Shown: positions 1 to 8,021 of the stretch, one piece after another
Numbering within the stretch: the stretch's first letter is position 1
Layout: each line of letters starts with the position of its first letter
NCBI RefSeq assembly: GCF_014332515.1
Contig: NZ_VFSD01000023.1
Location: 1-64,000 of the forward strand
Reading direction: 5' to 3'
From: Pontibacter beigongshangensis
GTDB taxonomy: Bacteria > Bacteroidota > Bacteroidia > Cytophagales > Hymenobacteraceae
DNA length: 64,000 bases
The notes under the pieces: model-generated
Seen by the model: the letters and a program-made list of their open reading frames with translations, nothing else
What the model was told of the DNA's origin: nothing
Databases searched by the model: none
Position numbers and translations under genes: made by a program

Positions 1-3
1 GTG

Positions 4-528
4 TTAAAACCGGATGAACTGCTCTATCTGTTGCTCAATTAGTTCGAGGTACAATTTGTTGGTAAGGGTGTTGCCGTCGAAGTTTTTGTTGATATGCGCC
101 AGCTTGGGCTTTAGGGCCAGTACATGCATACCCAGGTAGTTAAAGATGTCGGTCAGGTGGCTCATGGCCATGCCGCTGCCCTGCATGCCAGACGATAGGC
201 CCACCAGGGCAGCTTTCTTGTTGTTGAAGGTGTTCGGATAGTCCAGCCCATCGATAAAGGCTTTCAGCACCCCGGGGAAGGAGTTGTTGTATTCTGGCAC
301 TATAAAAACAAACTTCTCTGAGGTGGCAATCAGTCGGCTGAGCCTGTTAAACTTCTCGTTCTTGCCGGTGTTGTGGTAGAGGGCAGAAGAAATAAAGTCG
401 GCAGGGAGTTTAGCCAAGTCCAGCACCTGGTAGGCCACGCCCCGCTGCTCCAGCAAAGACGCATACAGTTTTACAATGGCACTGGTGGTAGATTCAGGTC
501 GGTTGGTTCCTGAAATAATTGTGATCAT
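4..528 (-). CDS. NADPH-dependent FMN reductase family protein
   Basis: This is a flavodoxin-fold oxidoreductase of the NADPH-dependent FMN reductase (azoreductase-like) family, about 174 residues and cytosolic. The family signature GTNRPES lies directly after the first beta strand and would bind the FMN phosphate. PEYNNSFPGVLKAFIDGLD is the conserved family segment in mid-protein, and GLSSGMQGSG follows. I start it at the ATG that gives MITIISGTNR; an upstream in-frame start would add 15 residues that do not look like the family. It lies downstream of sdhB on the same strand, behind a strong terminator hairpin, so it is probably transcribed separately. The physiological substrate cannot be told from the sequence. 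Confidence 0.85.
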   Translation of the reverse strand: MITIISGTNRPESTTSAIVKLYASLLEQRGVAYQVLDLAKLPADFISSALYHNTGKNEKFNRLSRLIATSEKFVFIVPEYNNSFPGVLKAFIDGLDYPNTFNNKKAALVGLSSGMQGSGMAMSHLTDIFNYLGMHVLALKPKLAHINKNFDGNTLTNKLYLELIEQQIEQFIRF

Positions 529-609
529 AGTTGGTTTTGAATTTCGGCATACTACAAACGGATCTGCCGCCACTTTGCAGGCTGGGCTGATTCAGGTTAC
601 AAGTAAACC

Positions 610-645
610 AAAAAAGGCGAAACATGTTCTGTTTCGCCTTTTCTT
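610..645 (-). terminator. Rho-independent terminator of the sdh operon
   Basis: A perfect 12 bp stem (arms 612-623 and 631-642, AAAAGGCGAAAC with its complement) around a 7 nt loop has A/T runs on both sides. It sits about 20 bp beyond the sdhB stop and separates sdh from the FMN reductase gene. On the minus strand it ends in a T run. Confidence 0.8.
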
Positions 646-662
646 TTGCTATAAAATGCAGC

Positions 663-1448
663 CTAGGCTACGTTTTCCGACGTTGCCTTGGCTGTAAGGT
701 ACTCTCTGTTCATGAAAGCGATGTTCTCCAGCGAGATGCCAACCGGGCACTCGGCAGCGCAGGCGCCGGTGTTGGAGCAGGCGCCAAAGCCCTCGATATC
801 CATTTGAGCTACCATGTTCTCTACACGCGTTTTGCGCTCTACCTTGCCTTGTGGCAACATGGCCAGCTGCGACACCTTAGCGCTCACAAAGAGCATGGCC
901 GAAGCGTTTTTACAGGCAGCCACACAGGCACCACAACCAATGCAGGTAGCAGCATCAAACGCCTTGTCTGCAATTGTTTTCGGAATCGGGATCTCGTTCG
1001 CATCCGGCACTCCGCCCGTGTTCACAGATACATAACCGCCTGCCTGCTGAATGCGGTCAAACGCAGCACGGTCTACGATCAGGTCTTTGTATACCGGGAA
1101 GGCGGCGGCCCTCCAGGGCTCAATGGTAATGGTGTCACCATCTCTGAAGCTGCGCATGTGTAGCTGGCAGGTGGTGGTGCCACGCTCGGGTCCGTGGGCA
1201 CGGCCGTTTATAAACAGGCTGCACATCCCGCAGATGCCCTCGCGGCAATCGTGGTCGAAGGCAATCGGGTCTTCGTTCTTGACCAGCAGCTCCTCGTTCA
1301 CCACATCCAGCATTTCCAGGAAAGACATGTCCGGAGAGATGTTTTTTACCGGGTAGGTTACCAGCTGCCCGGGGGTATTCATATTTTTTTGGCGCCAAAC
1401 CTTTAACGTCAGGTTCATTAGTTTAGCATTTGGGTTATTACCAGCCAT
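663..1448 (-). CDS. sdhB: Succinate dehydrogenase/fumarate reductase iron-sulfur subunit
   Basis: This electron-transfer subunit of complex II carries electrons from the SdhA flavin to quinone at the membrane. Counting from the alternative upstream ATG at 1460, the [2Fe-2S] ligands are C72, C77, C80 and C98 (motif CREGICGMC). The [4Fe-4S]/[3Fe-4S] ligands lie in [11 protein letters not shown] (C173-C183) and [12 protein letters not shown] (C228-C238). I prefer the ATG giving MAGNNPNAK; the ATG four codons upstream is also possible. It is the last gene of the sdhC-sdhA-sdhB order typical of Bacteroidetes. An unusually long AT-rich spacer of about 110 bp separates it from sdhA. Confidence 0.95.
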   Translation of the reverse strand: MAGNNPNAKLMNLTLKVWRQKNMNTPGQLVTYPVKNISPDMSFLEMLDVVNEELLVKNEDPIAFDHDCREGICGMCSLFINGRAHGPERGTTTCQLHMRSFRDGDTITIEPWRAAAFPVYKDLIVDRAAFDRIQQAGGYVSVNTGGVPDANEIPIPKTIADKAFDAATCIGCGACVAACKNASAMLFVSAKVSQLAMLPQGKVERKTRVENMVAQMDIEGFGACSNTGACAAECPVGISLENIAFMNREYLTAKATSENVA

Positions 1449-1570
1449 TTTTTCTTTCAATTAGAAATTAAAAATTTTGAATTAGAAATTATGTTAGAAC
1501 TGATGCCCTGTTTCCATTAATCATGTGAGCCTCTCATTTCTAATCTTACATTTCTAATTTTTAATGACAC

Positions 1571-3505
1571 TTACTTGTAGCTACGCTGTGTCAGTTTTAC
1601 GTTCTCGAACTTCAGTTCCTCCTTATGCAGAATCGGCTCGTTGCCCTCGCCTGCATATTCCCAGGCAGCTACATAAGCGTAATTCTCATCGTCGCGCAGG
1701 GCTTCATTTTCCGGAGTCTGAGACTCTTCGCGGAAGTGACCGCCGCATGACTCGTTTCTGTTCAGGGCATCGTCTACCATCAGTTCTCCCAGTTCCAGGA
1801 AGTCGGCTACGCGGTGCGCTTTCTCCAGTGTCATGTTCAGCTCCTCGTTTACACCGATCACTTTTACATCTCTCCAGAATTCGGCGCGCAGTTTTCTGAT
1901 TTCCTGCTTGGCAAATTTGAGGCCTTCTGCATTACGGGCCATGCCGCAGTAATCCCACATAATCTGGCCAAGCGCTTTATGGAAGTCATCTACCGTGCGG
2001 GTGCCGTTTATAGAGAGCAGTTTGTTGGTGATGGCCTGCACATTCTGCTCAGCTTCTTTAAAGGCTGGGTGATCAGTGCTAACCTTGTCGGATGGCATCT
2101 GTGCCAGGTAGTCGCCAATGGTGTAAGGAATCACAAAATAACCGTCGGCAAGTCCCTGCATCAGCGCGGAGGCACCTAAGCGGTTGGCGCCGTGGTCAGA
2201 GAAGTTGCACTCGCCGGTAGCGTACAGGCCAGGCAGATTGGTCATCAGGTTGTAGTCTACCCAAAGGCCACCCATGGTATAATGTACGGCCGGGTAAATG
2301 CGCATCGGGCTCTCGTAAGGGTTCTCATCAGTAATCTTGGCGTACATGTCGAAGAGGTTGCCGTACTTGGCGCTGATGGCGTTCAGGCCTTCGCGTTTAA
2401 TGGCATCGGCAAAGTCGAGGTAAACCGCCAGGCCGGAAGCGCCTACGCCACGACCTTCGTCACACACCAGTTTGGCGTTACGGGAGGCCACGTCGCGTGG
2501 AACGAGGTTGCCGAAAGCAGGGTATTTGCGCTCCAGGTAGTAATCGCGGTCGGCCTCGGCAATATCGCTGGCTCTTAGTTCGCCTGTCTGAAGTTTCTTG
2601 GCAAGTTCTATTGTCTTAGGAACCCACACACGGCCGTCGTTACGGAGCGACTCCGACATGAGTGTAAGCTTAGACTGATGGCTACCCGAAACCGGAATAC
2701 AGGTTGGGTGAATCTGGGTATAGCAAGGGTTTGCGAAAAGTGCTCCTCTGCGGTGTGCTCTCCAGGCTGCCGTGGTGTTGGAACCCATGGCGTTGGTAGA
2801 AAGGAAGAACACGTTGCCGTAACCACCGGTAGCCAGTACCACCGCATGGGCGCTGTGAGATTCTACTTTACCAGTGATCAGGTTACGGGTAACAATACCA
2901 CGCGCCTTGCCGTCTACCATGACCAGGTCCAGCATTTCGGTGCGTGGGTACATCTTCACTTTGCCGTAAGCGATCTGGCGGTTCAGGGCAGAGTAGGCTC
3001 CCAGCAACAGCTGCTGGCCAGTCTGGCCACGGGCATAGAATGTACGCGACACCTGGGCGCCACCAAACGAGCGGTTAGCCAGCAGGCCACCATATTCGCG
3101 GGCAAACGGCACACCTTGTGCCACGCATTGGTCAATGATGTTGACAGATACCTGCGCCAGGCGGTACACGTTGGCTTCGCGGGCACGATAGTCGCCACCT
3201 TTTATGGTGTCGTAGAACAGACGGAAAACCGAGTCACCGTCGTTCTGATAGTTCTTGGCGGCATTGATACCACCCTGCGCAGCAATAGAATGTGCACGGC
3301 GTGGAGAGTCCTGGTAGCAGAAGGCTTTTACGTTGTAGCCAAGCTCACCGAAAGTAGCGGCAGCAGAGGCACCGGCCAGTCCGGTTCCTACTACTATAAT
3401 GTCGTATTTGCGTTTGTTGGCCGGGTTTACCAGCTTTACATTAAATTTATGCTTCTCCCACTTTTCAGCCAACGGCCCTTCAGGGATCTTAGAATCTAAT
3501 ATCAT
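1571..3505 (-). CDS. sdhA: Succinate dehydrogenase/fumarate reductase flavoprotein subunit
   Basis: This 644-residue catalytic subunit oxidises succinate to fumarate in the TCA cycle. The N-terminal FAD Rossmann motif is [17 protein letters not shown] (about residues 40-56). H72 in [11 protein letters not shown] is the expected site of covalent FAD attachment. Central segments with HPTCIPV and [11 protein letters not shown] (C-terminal FAD/capping region) are typical of the family. Length and order match the Bacteroidetes class-B enzyme. The start at [10 protein letters not shown] lies 15 bp after the sdhC stop, which fits cotranscription with sdhC. Confidence 0.96.
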   Translation of the reverse strand: MILDSKIPEGPLAEKWEKHKFNVKLVNPANKRKYDIIVVGTGLAGASAAATFGELGYNVKAFCYQDSPRRAHSIAAQGGINAAKNYQNDGDSVFRLFYDTIKGGDYRAREANVYRLAQVSVNIIDQCVAQGVPFAREYGGLLANRSFGGAQVSRTFYARGQTGQQLLLGAYSALNRQIAYGKVKMYPRTEMLDLVMVDGKARGIVTRNLITGKVESHSAHAVVLATGGYGNVFFLSTNAMGSNTTAAWRAHRRGALFANPCYTQIHPTCIPVSGSHQSKLTLMSESLRNDGRVWVPKTIELAKKLQTGELRASDIAEADRDYYLERKYPAFGNLVPRDVASRNAKLVCDEGRGVGASGLAVYLDFADAIKREGLNAISAKYGNLFDMYAKITDENPYESPMRIYPAVHYTMGGLWVDYNLMTNLPGLYATGECNFSDHGANRLGASALMQGLADGYFVIPYTIGDYLAQMPSDKVSTDHPAFKEAEQNVQAITNKLLSINGTRTVDDFHKALGQIMWDYCGMARNAEGLKFAKQEIRKLRAEFWRDVKVIGVNEELNMTLEKAHRVADFLELGELMVDDALNRNESCGGHFREESQTPENEALRDDENYAYVAAWEYAGEGNEPILHKEELKFENVKLTQRSYK

Positions 3506-3520
3506 AGTAAAGGAACTAGT

Positions 3521-4207
3521 TTATTGTTGAGTGAAAAAGAAATACAGCGGTATGATGGCGAAGCCGAGGCAGATCAGCACGGAAAAGGCAAATCCGAAAA
3601 TCTGGATAAACGGCGTGTATTTCTTGTGTGTCAGGCCAAGAGACTGGAAAGCGCTCTGGAAACCGTGGATCAGGTGATACGCCAGGGCGATCATGCCGAG
3701 GACATAGATCAGAACATAGATCGGATTCTTAAATGCTTCAACCACTGACGTATACAGGTTGTCGTACTCTACGTTTTCGATCAGAACCGGGTCCAGACTG
3801 CCAAAACGGGCTGGTACAAAGAAGTTCCAGAGGTGCACAATCAGGAAAACAAGAATAACGGTGCCCAATAACCCCATGTTGCGGGAGGCCCAGGAGGTGG
3901 TATTCTGCTCCGGATGATTCTCTGCGTAATTAACAGGACGTGCTCCCTTGTTGCGGCGGGAAAGCACAATGGCATCGTAGATGTGGAAGAGAAAACCTAA
4001 CACCAGTACAATTTCCATGGCTCTGATCACGCCGTTGCTGGCCATGAAATGCGAATAGAGGTTAAACGCCTCTCCGCCATCGTTCCTGAATAAAGTAAGG
4101 TTTCCAAGTAAATGAACCACCAGGAAGGAGCACAGAAAAAGTCCTGTGACAGACATTACGATCTTTCTCCCGATTGTACTGGAAAACGTTTTTGTAAACC
4201 AATTCAT
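3521..4207 (-). CDS. sdhC: Succinate dehydrogenase cytochrome b subunit (b558 type)
   Basis: This is the single membrane anchor of complex II, 228 residues with five predicted membrane segments: near residues 10-35 (IVMSVTGLFLCSFLVVHL), 58-78, 108-130, 160-182 and 203-224. It should carry two b haems, as other B-type succinate:quinone reductases do. It is the first gene of the operon, is preceded by a good Bacteroidetes promoter, and is followed closely by sdhA. Confidence 0.93.
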   Translation of the reverse strand: MNWFTKTFSSTIGRKIVMSVTGLFLCSFLVVHLLGNLTLFRNDGGEAFNLYSHFMASNGVIRAMEIVLVLGFLFHIYDAIVLSRRNKGARPVNYAENHPEQNTTSWASRNMGLLGTVILVFLIVHLWNFFVPARFGSLDPVLIENVEYDNLYTSVVEAFKNPIYVLIYVLGMIALAYHLIHGFQSAFQSLGLTHKKYTPFIQIFGFAFSVLICLGFAIIPLYFFFTQQ

Positions 4208-4250
4208 TTGAAACAGTTAAGGGTTATAGAATTATGCATTTATATTCTCC

Positions 4251-4282
4251 CAAAGTTACACGGCGGGCTTTTATGAAACAAT
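4251..4282 (-). promoter_or_regulatory. Promoter of sdhCAB
   Basis: On the minus strand, a -7 element TAACTTTG (4251-4258) matches the Bacteroidetes TAnnTTTG consensus. It is preceded by ATTG (4279-4282) with a 20 bp spacer, close to the -33 TTTG element. Transcription would start near 4244, leaving a leader of about 35-40 nt before sdhC. Confidence 0.6.
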
Positions 4283-4434
4283 TCTTGTCTCTATTTTGAA
4301 TTAATCTAAATTACCAACCGCCAATTCCCATTTCCGTACCTTAAAAACCTGCTTCCCATTCGGAAGTTTACAATAATATTTCTTTATTTAAGTTAACAAA
4401 ACACCTTCTCTCCACACAGATTCACCTTTGTCCT

Positions 4435-7188
4435 ATGTTAAATAGTTTACGCTTAAGGTTTCTGTTGCTCCACGGACTTTGGTTAGTGTTACTGCTTTGC
4501 CTGCTGCTACAGCACGAGGCACAGGCCACACACCTTCGTGCCGGAGATATAACCGCCAAACGCGACACCACGCCTAACCCAAACCCGCGCCGGTTCTTTT
4601 TTACCATGATCATCTACACCAACCAGGACTCACAGGCAGAGGACCCCCAAGTTACGATTTATACAGGTGTAGGAAACGAGACCATTGTGGTGCAGCGGGG
4701 ACCAATAACTCCTATCGGGAACCGAACAGACCGGGAGGAATTCAGGTGGGAGTATACCTATCCGGCAGACGGGAATTATACGGTTTCCTGGACGGGAGTA
4801 AACCGCAATAATAACATCCTGAACCTGGCGGCACCTTCCGACCAACACAGCTTTTACCTTTCCACTACCATCTCAGTTAATGCGCTTCGGGGGTTCAACA
4901 GTACGCCGGTGCTGCGCTACCCGCCCATAGATTTTGCCAACGTGGGGCGCAAATTCGTGCATAACCCGGGTGCCTACGACGCCGATGGCGACAGCCTCTC
5001 TTTTAAATTTACCACCCCGAAGCGACGGGATGCCAACAATAACAACATCATTACAGTGCCTGGCTACGTGCTGCCCAGCCTGCGGTTTACCTGCAACAAC
5101 TCCACCGACTCCGGCATAAGCACCATGACGCTGGACCCTTTTGCAGGGCAGCTGGTTTGGGACGCACCTTGCCAGAAGGGCGAATACAATGTAGCCTTTG
5201 TTATAGAGGAGTGGCGGGTATCGCGTGGCGGGGGAGCCGTAAAGTTGGGGGAGGTCGTGCGCGATATGCAGATTACTGTGACCGAGACCCCCAATAAACC
5301 GCCGGTGCTGCAACCCAAAGATACCTGTGTGGTAGCCGGCACGGTTCTTAACGGCATCATAAGGTCCACCGATCCGGATGGCGATCTGATAACCCTAACT
5401 GCCATCAGCGGAATCCTGCCACCTGCTACCTTTCAACAGACTTCAAACACAGCGGGGACTGCCACAGGTGAGTTCCGCTGGGCCACTCTATGTGCCGATG
5501 TGCGGCAGCAGCCATACCAGGTACTCTTCAGGGCAGAAGACGTACGCCCGAATCCTTCCGAAAGGCTGGTTGACCTGCAGCCGTGGCGCATTACAGTCGT
5601 TGGCCCGCCTCCACAGAACCTGGTGGCCACGGGCCAGGGCAAGGACGTGCTGCTGACGTGGGACCCCTACATCTGCCAGAACGCCTCCTCCATCCGGATC
5701 TACCGGCGGGAGGGCCCCTCGGGCTTCGAGCCCGACACCTGCCAGACGGGCATCCCGGGCAGCACGGGCTACGTGCTGATCGCCGAGGTGGGCAAGGACG
5801 GGGTCTCCTACCTGGACAACAACGGGGGCCGGGGGCTGGAGTCGGGCAAGGAGTACTGCTACATGATCTACGCCGAGTTCCCGGTGCCGGGCCGTGGGCA
5901 GAGCCTGGCCTCCAACGAGGCCTGCGTGGCCATCGAGCAGGACATCCCCTACCTGACGCACGTGACGGTGGACGCCACCGATGCCACGGACGGGCAGGTG
6001 ACGGTGCGCTGGACGCAGCCGGGGGCGGGGATCGGGCAGCTGCAGGGGCCCTTCCAGTACCGGCTCTACCGCAAGCTGGGGCAGGGCCCGGACGGGGGCC
6101 AGGGCTACACCCGTATAGCCTCGTTCGACAGGCTCTCGGACACGGTGTTCGTGGACCGGGGGCTCAACACCCTGGAGGAGTCCTACCGCTACAAGCTCGA
6201 GTTCTACCACTCGCCGGCCGGTACGCTGGCCCTCTACGACAGCACCAGCGCCTCGAGCGTGCGCCTGGAGCTGGCCGCAGCCCCGGAGGGGCCCAACGAG
6301 ATCGCCCTGAGCTGGGGCTACCAGGTGCCCTGGGAGAACACGGCCGGGCTGCACCGCATCTACCGGCGGGCGGGGGACGCCTTCGTGCTGATCGACAGCG
6401 TGGCGGCCACGGCCGCGGGGGGCACCTACACCGACCGGGGCACCTTCGGGGGGCAGCCGCTGGCGCGGGGGCAGAGCTACTGCTACTACGTCGAGACGGT
6501 GGGGGCCTACCCGATCCCGGGGCTGCCGCGGCCGCTGGAGAACCTGAGCCAGCAGGCCTGCGCGCTTTTGCCGCGGGTGCTCTGCGCCCCGGAGCTGTCG
6601 GTGGACGCGCTGGACTGCGGGAGCTTCTCGCCTGGCTCCACGCCGCCGCCCTACCAGAACGTGCTCACCTGGTTGCCCAGCATGGCCGGGGACTGCACCG
6701 AGGAGATCGCCCTCTACAGCGTCTACTTCAGGGCGCGGCTGGAGGGGGAGTGGGAGCTGCTGGGCACCACGGCCGAGACGCGCTATGTGCACGCGGGGCT
6801 GGCGAGCTTCGCGGGCTGCTACCGGGTGACGGCCACGGGGGTGGACGGGCAGGAGAGCGCCCCGAGCAACGAGGTCTGCAAGGACAACTGCCTGCGCTTC
6901 GGGCTTCCCAACATCATCACCCCGAACGGGGACGGGCGCAACGACGTGTTCCGGCCCGACCGGGAGACGGGCTTCGTGCGCTCGACCAGGTTCAGGGTCT
7001 ACAACCGGTGGGGGGTGCGGGTGTTTGAGGGCAGCGGGGACCCCTACATCAACTGGGGGGGCACCAGCAGCGGCGGGGGCCGGGTGAGCGACGGGGTCTA
7101 CTACTACGAGGCCGAGGTGGAGTTCTTCTCCCTGGACCCGGCCCGGGAGCGGCAGACCTTCAAGGGATGGGTAGAAGTGGTCAGGTAA
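4435..7188 (+). CDS. Secreted multidomain protein with T9SS type-B (gliding-motility) C-terminal domain, paralog 1
   Basis: This is a 917-residue exported protein. It has a signal peptide (residues 1-32, hydrophobic LWLVLLLCLLL, cleavage after HEAQA). About 350 residues of beta-rich domain follow, with calcium/cadherin-like segments YDADGDSL and STDPDGDLI. Then come several fibronectin III-like repeats, and a terminal domain (LPNIITPNGDGRNDVF ... YNRWGVRVFEG ... GWVEVVR) of the gliding-motility-associated/CHU_C type used for type IX secretion and surface attachment. From about residue 381 to the end the protein is identical to the gene at 8022-10775. That part is encoded by DNA that is far richer in G and C (GGG, CGG, CTG and ACG codons) than the first 1.1 kb. 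Its function is unknown; adhesion or matrix roles are plausible. Confidence 0.9.
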   Translation: MLNSLRLRFLLLHGLWLVLLLCLLLQHEAQATHLRAGDITAKRDTTPNPNPRRFFFTMIIYTNQDSQAEDPQVTIYTGVGNETIVVQRGPITPIGNRTDREEFRWEYTYPADGNYTVSWTGVNRNNNILNLAAPSDQHSFYLSTTISVNALRGFNSTPVLRYPPIDFANVGRKFVHNPGAYDADGDSLSFKFTTPKRRDANNNNIITVPGYVLPSLRFTCNNSTDSGISTMTLDPFAGQLVWDAPCQKGEYNVAFVIEEWRVSRGGGAVKLGEVVRDMQITVTETPNKPPVLQPKDTCVVAGTVLNGIIRSTDPDGDLITLTAISGILPPATFQQTSNTAGTATGEFRWATLCADVRQQPYQVLFRAEDVRPNPSERLVDLQPWRITVVGPPPQNLVATGQGKDVLLTWDPYICQNASSIRIYRREGPSGFEPDTCQTGIPGSTGYVLIAEVGKDGVSYLDNNGGRGLESGKEYCYMIYAEFPVPGRGQSLASNEACVAIEQDIPYLTHVTVDATDATDGQVTVRWTQPGAGIGQLQGPFQYRLYRKLGQGPDGGQGYTRIASFDRLSDTVFVDRGLNTLEESYRYKLEFYHSPAGTLALYDSTSASSVRLELAAAPEGPNEIALSWGYQVPWENTAGLHRIYRRAGDAFVLIDSVAATAAGGTYTDRGTFGGQPLARGQSYCYYVETVGAYPIPGLPRPLENLSQQACALLPRVLCAPELSVDALDCGSFSPGSTPPPYQNVLTWLPSMAGDCTEEIALYSVYFRARLEGEWELLGTTAETRYVHAGLASFAGCYRVTATGVDGQESAPSNEVCKDNCLRFGLPNIITPNGDGRNDVFRPDRETGFVRSTRFRVYNRWGVRVFEGSGDPYINWGGTSSGGGRVSDGVYYYEAEVEFFSLDPARERQTFKGWVEVVR

Positions 7189-7199
7189 CGTAAACGTAT
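5576..7199 (+). repeat. 1.62 kb near-identical block, copy 1
   Basis: This DNA block recurs at 9163-10786 with a constant offset of 3587 bp. I noted only four base differences by eye (three around 5612-5621 and one near 5664, all silent), and the encoded protein is identical throughout. The identity continues 11 bp past the stop codon and then ends abruptly. The interior from about 5620 to 7165 is strikingly GC-rich compared with both flanks. Confidence 0.95.
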
Positions 7200-7202
7200 G
7201 AT

Positions 7203-7613
7203 ATGGAACTGAATCAGCAAAAATCGATTGTCTTTTATGACGGCTCCTGCGGATTTTGCCAGGCAAGCGTACAGTTTGTGCTAAAACACAACAGCAGGCA
7301 GAACCTGCACTTTGCGGCACTGCAATCAGAAATGGCCACACAACTGCTGGCGGAGGCAAGGCAGGCTGCGCCATTACCAGATGCGATGCTGTTTTATGAA
7401 GGTGGCCGGTTATACACAGCCTCTGGAGCTGCGCTGCGTATAGCCCGGCACCTTCGGTTTCCCTTCTTTCTGCTCGGTTATGGGCTGGTTATTCCTGCTT
7501 TTCTTCGGGATTTTTTATACCGGATGATAGCCAGAAACCGTTACCATATTGCTGGCCGCACAGCCGCCTGCCTGCTGCCTACACCACAGCAACGCAGCAG
7601 GTTCCTGGCCTGA
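7203..7613 (+). CDS. DCC-family (DUF393) thiol-disulfide oxidoreductase-like protein
   Basis: This small protein (136 residues) has the DCC signature near its N-terminus: FYDGSCGFC, with C16 and C19 as the CxxC pair. It then has a hydrophobic C-terminal half (FPFFLLGYGLVIPAFLRDFLY) that may associate with the membrane. The family resembles thioredoxin-type oxidoreductases, but no substrate is established. It begins 14 bp after the stop of the first T9SS protein, so it could be cotranscribed. It lies between the two paralogous large genes and has ordinary host-like base composition. Confidence 0.85.
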   Translation: MELNQQKSIVFYDGSCGFCQASVQFVLKHNSRQNLHFAALQSEMATQLLAEARQAAPLPDAMLFYEGGRLYTASGAALRIARHLRFPFFLLGYGLVIPAFLRDFLYRMIARNRYHIAGRTAACLLPTPQQRSRFLA

Positions 7614-8021
7614 GCGAGTTGGTCCGTTGCCTGCAAGCAAAATAATGTGCGTATTGCTAAATATAAATATTAAAATCTTCGTAGAGGTTACCTGAAAGAG
7701 ACTCCTGTATTAATTTATGCCTATATTTAAATTCGCTGATGGGAGGTAGCCTGATGTGCTATCTTTGGTTTTGCTGCCAGAATCCGTTCAGGTAGTAAGG
7801 CAGCAGTAGAAAACCGTAGAATGCTGATCCTGGAAATCGGTGATTTAAACACGAGCTTTGCTGCCAGATGCCGCCTGAAAAAATAAATCCTGAAGGAAAC
7901 AGGCCTTGCTGCCAGGCTCCGTTTAGTTTGTGACCGGAAGGTGGAGGAAGAGGAGATGAAACAGTTGCAGGCACTCTCATCACAGGACTTCCATAATATT
8001 ATCATTACTATAGTTAAGAGT
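7614..8021 (+). other. Intergenic region upstream of paralog 2
   Basis: This stretch of about 400 bp has no convincing gene. A TATCTTTG element at 7760-7767 fits the -7 consensus, but no good -33 element is visible, so it is only a weak promoter candidate. The string TTGCTGCCAG recurs three times (around 7773, 7858 and 7908), each followed by a C/G-rich CCG segment, suggesting a degenerate local repeat. Confidence 0.4.

Noticed and set aside
5488-7374. Long open frames in other frames and strands of the GC-rich block (also 5583-7028, 9066-10379, 9068-10615)
   Set aside because: High GC removes stop codons from all frames. These translations are low-complexity (Arg/Gly/Pro/Ala-rich), and the real frame has a signal peptide and a T9SS domain.
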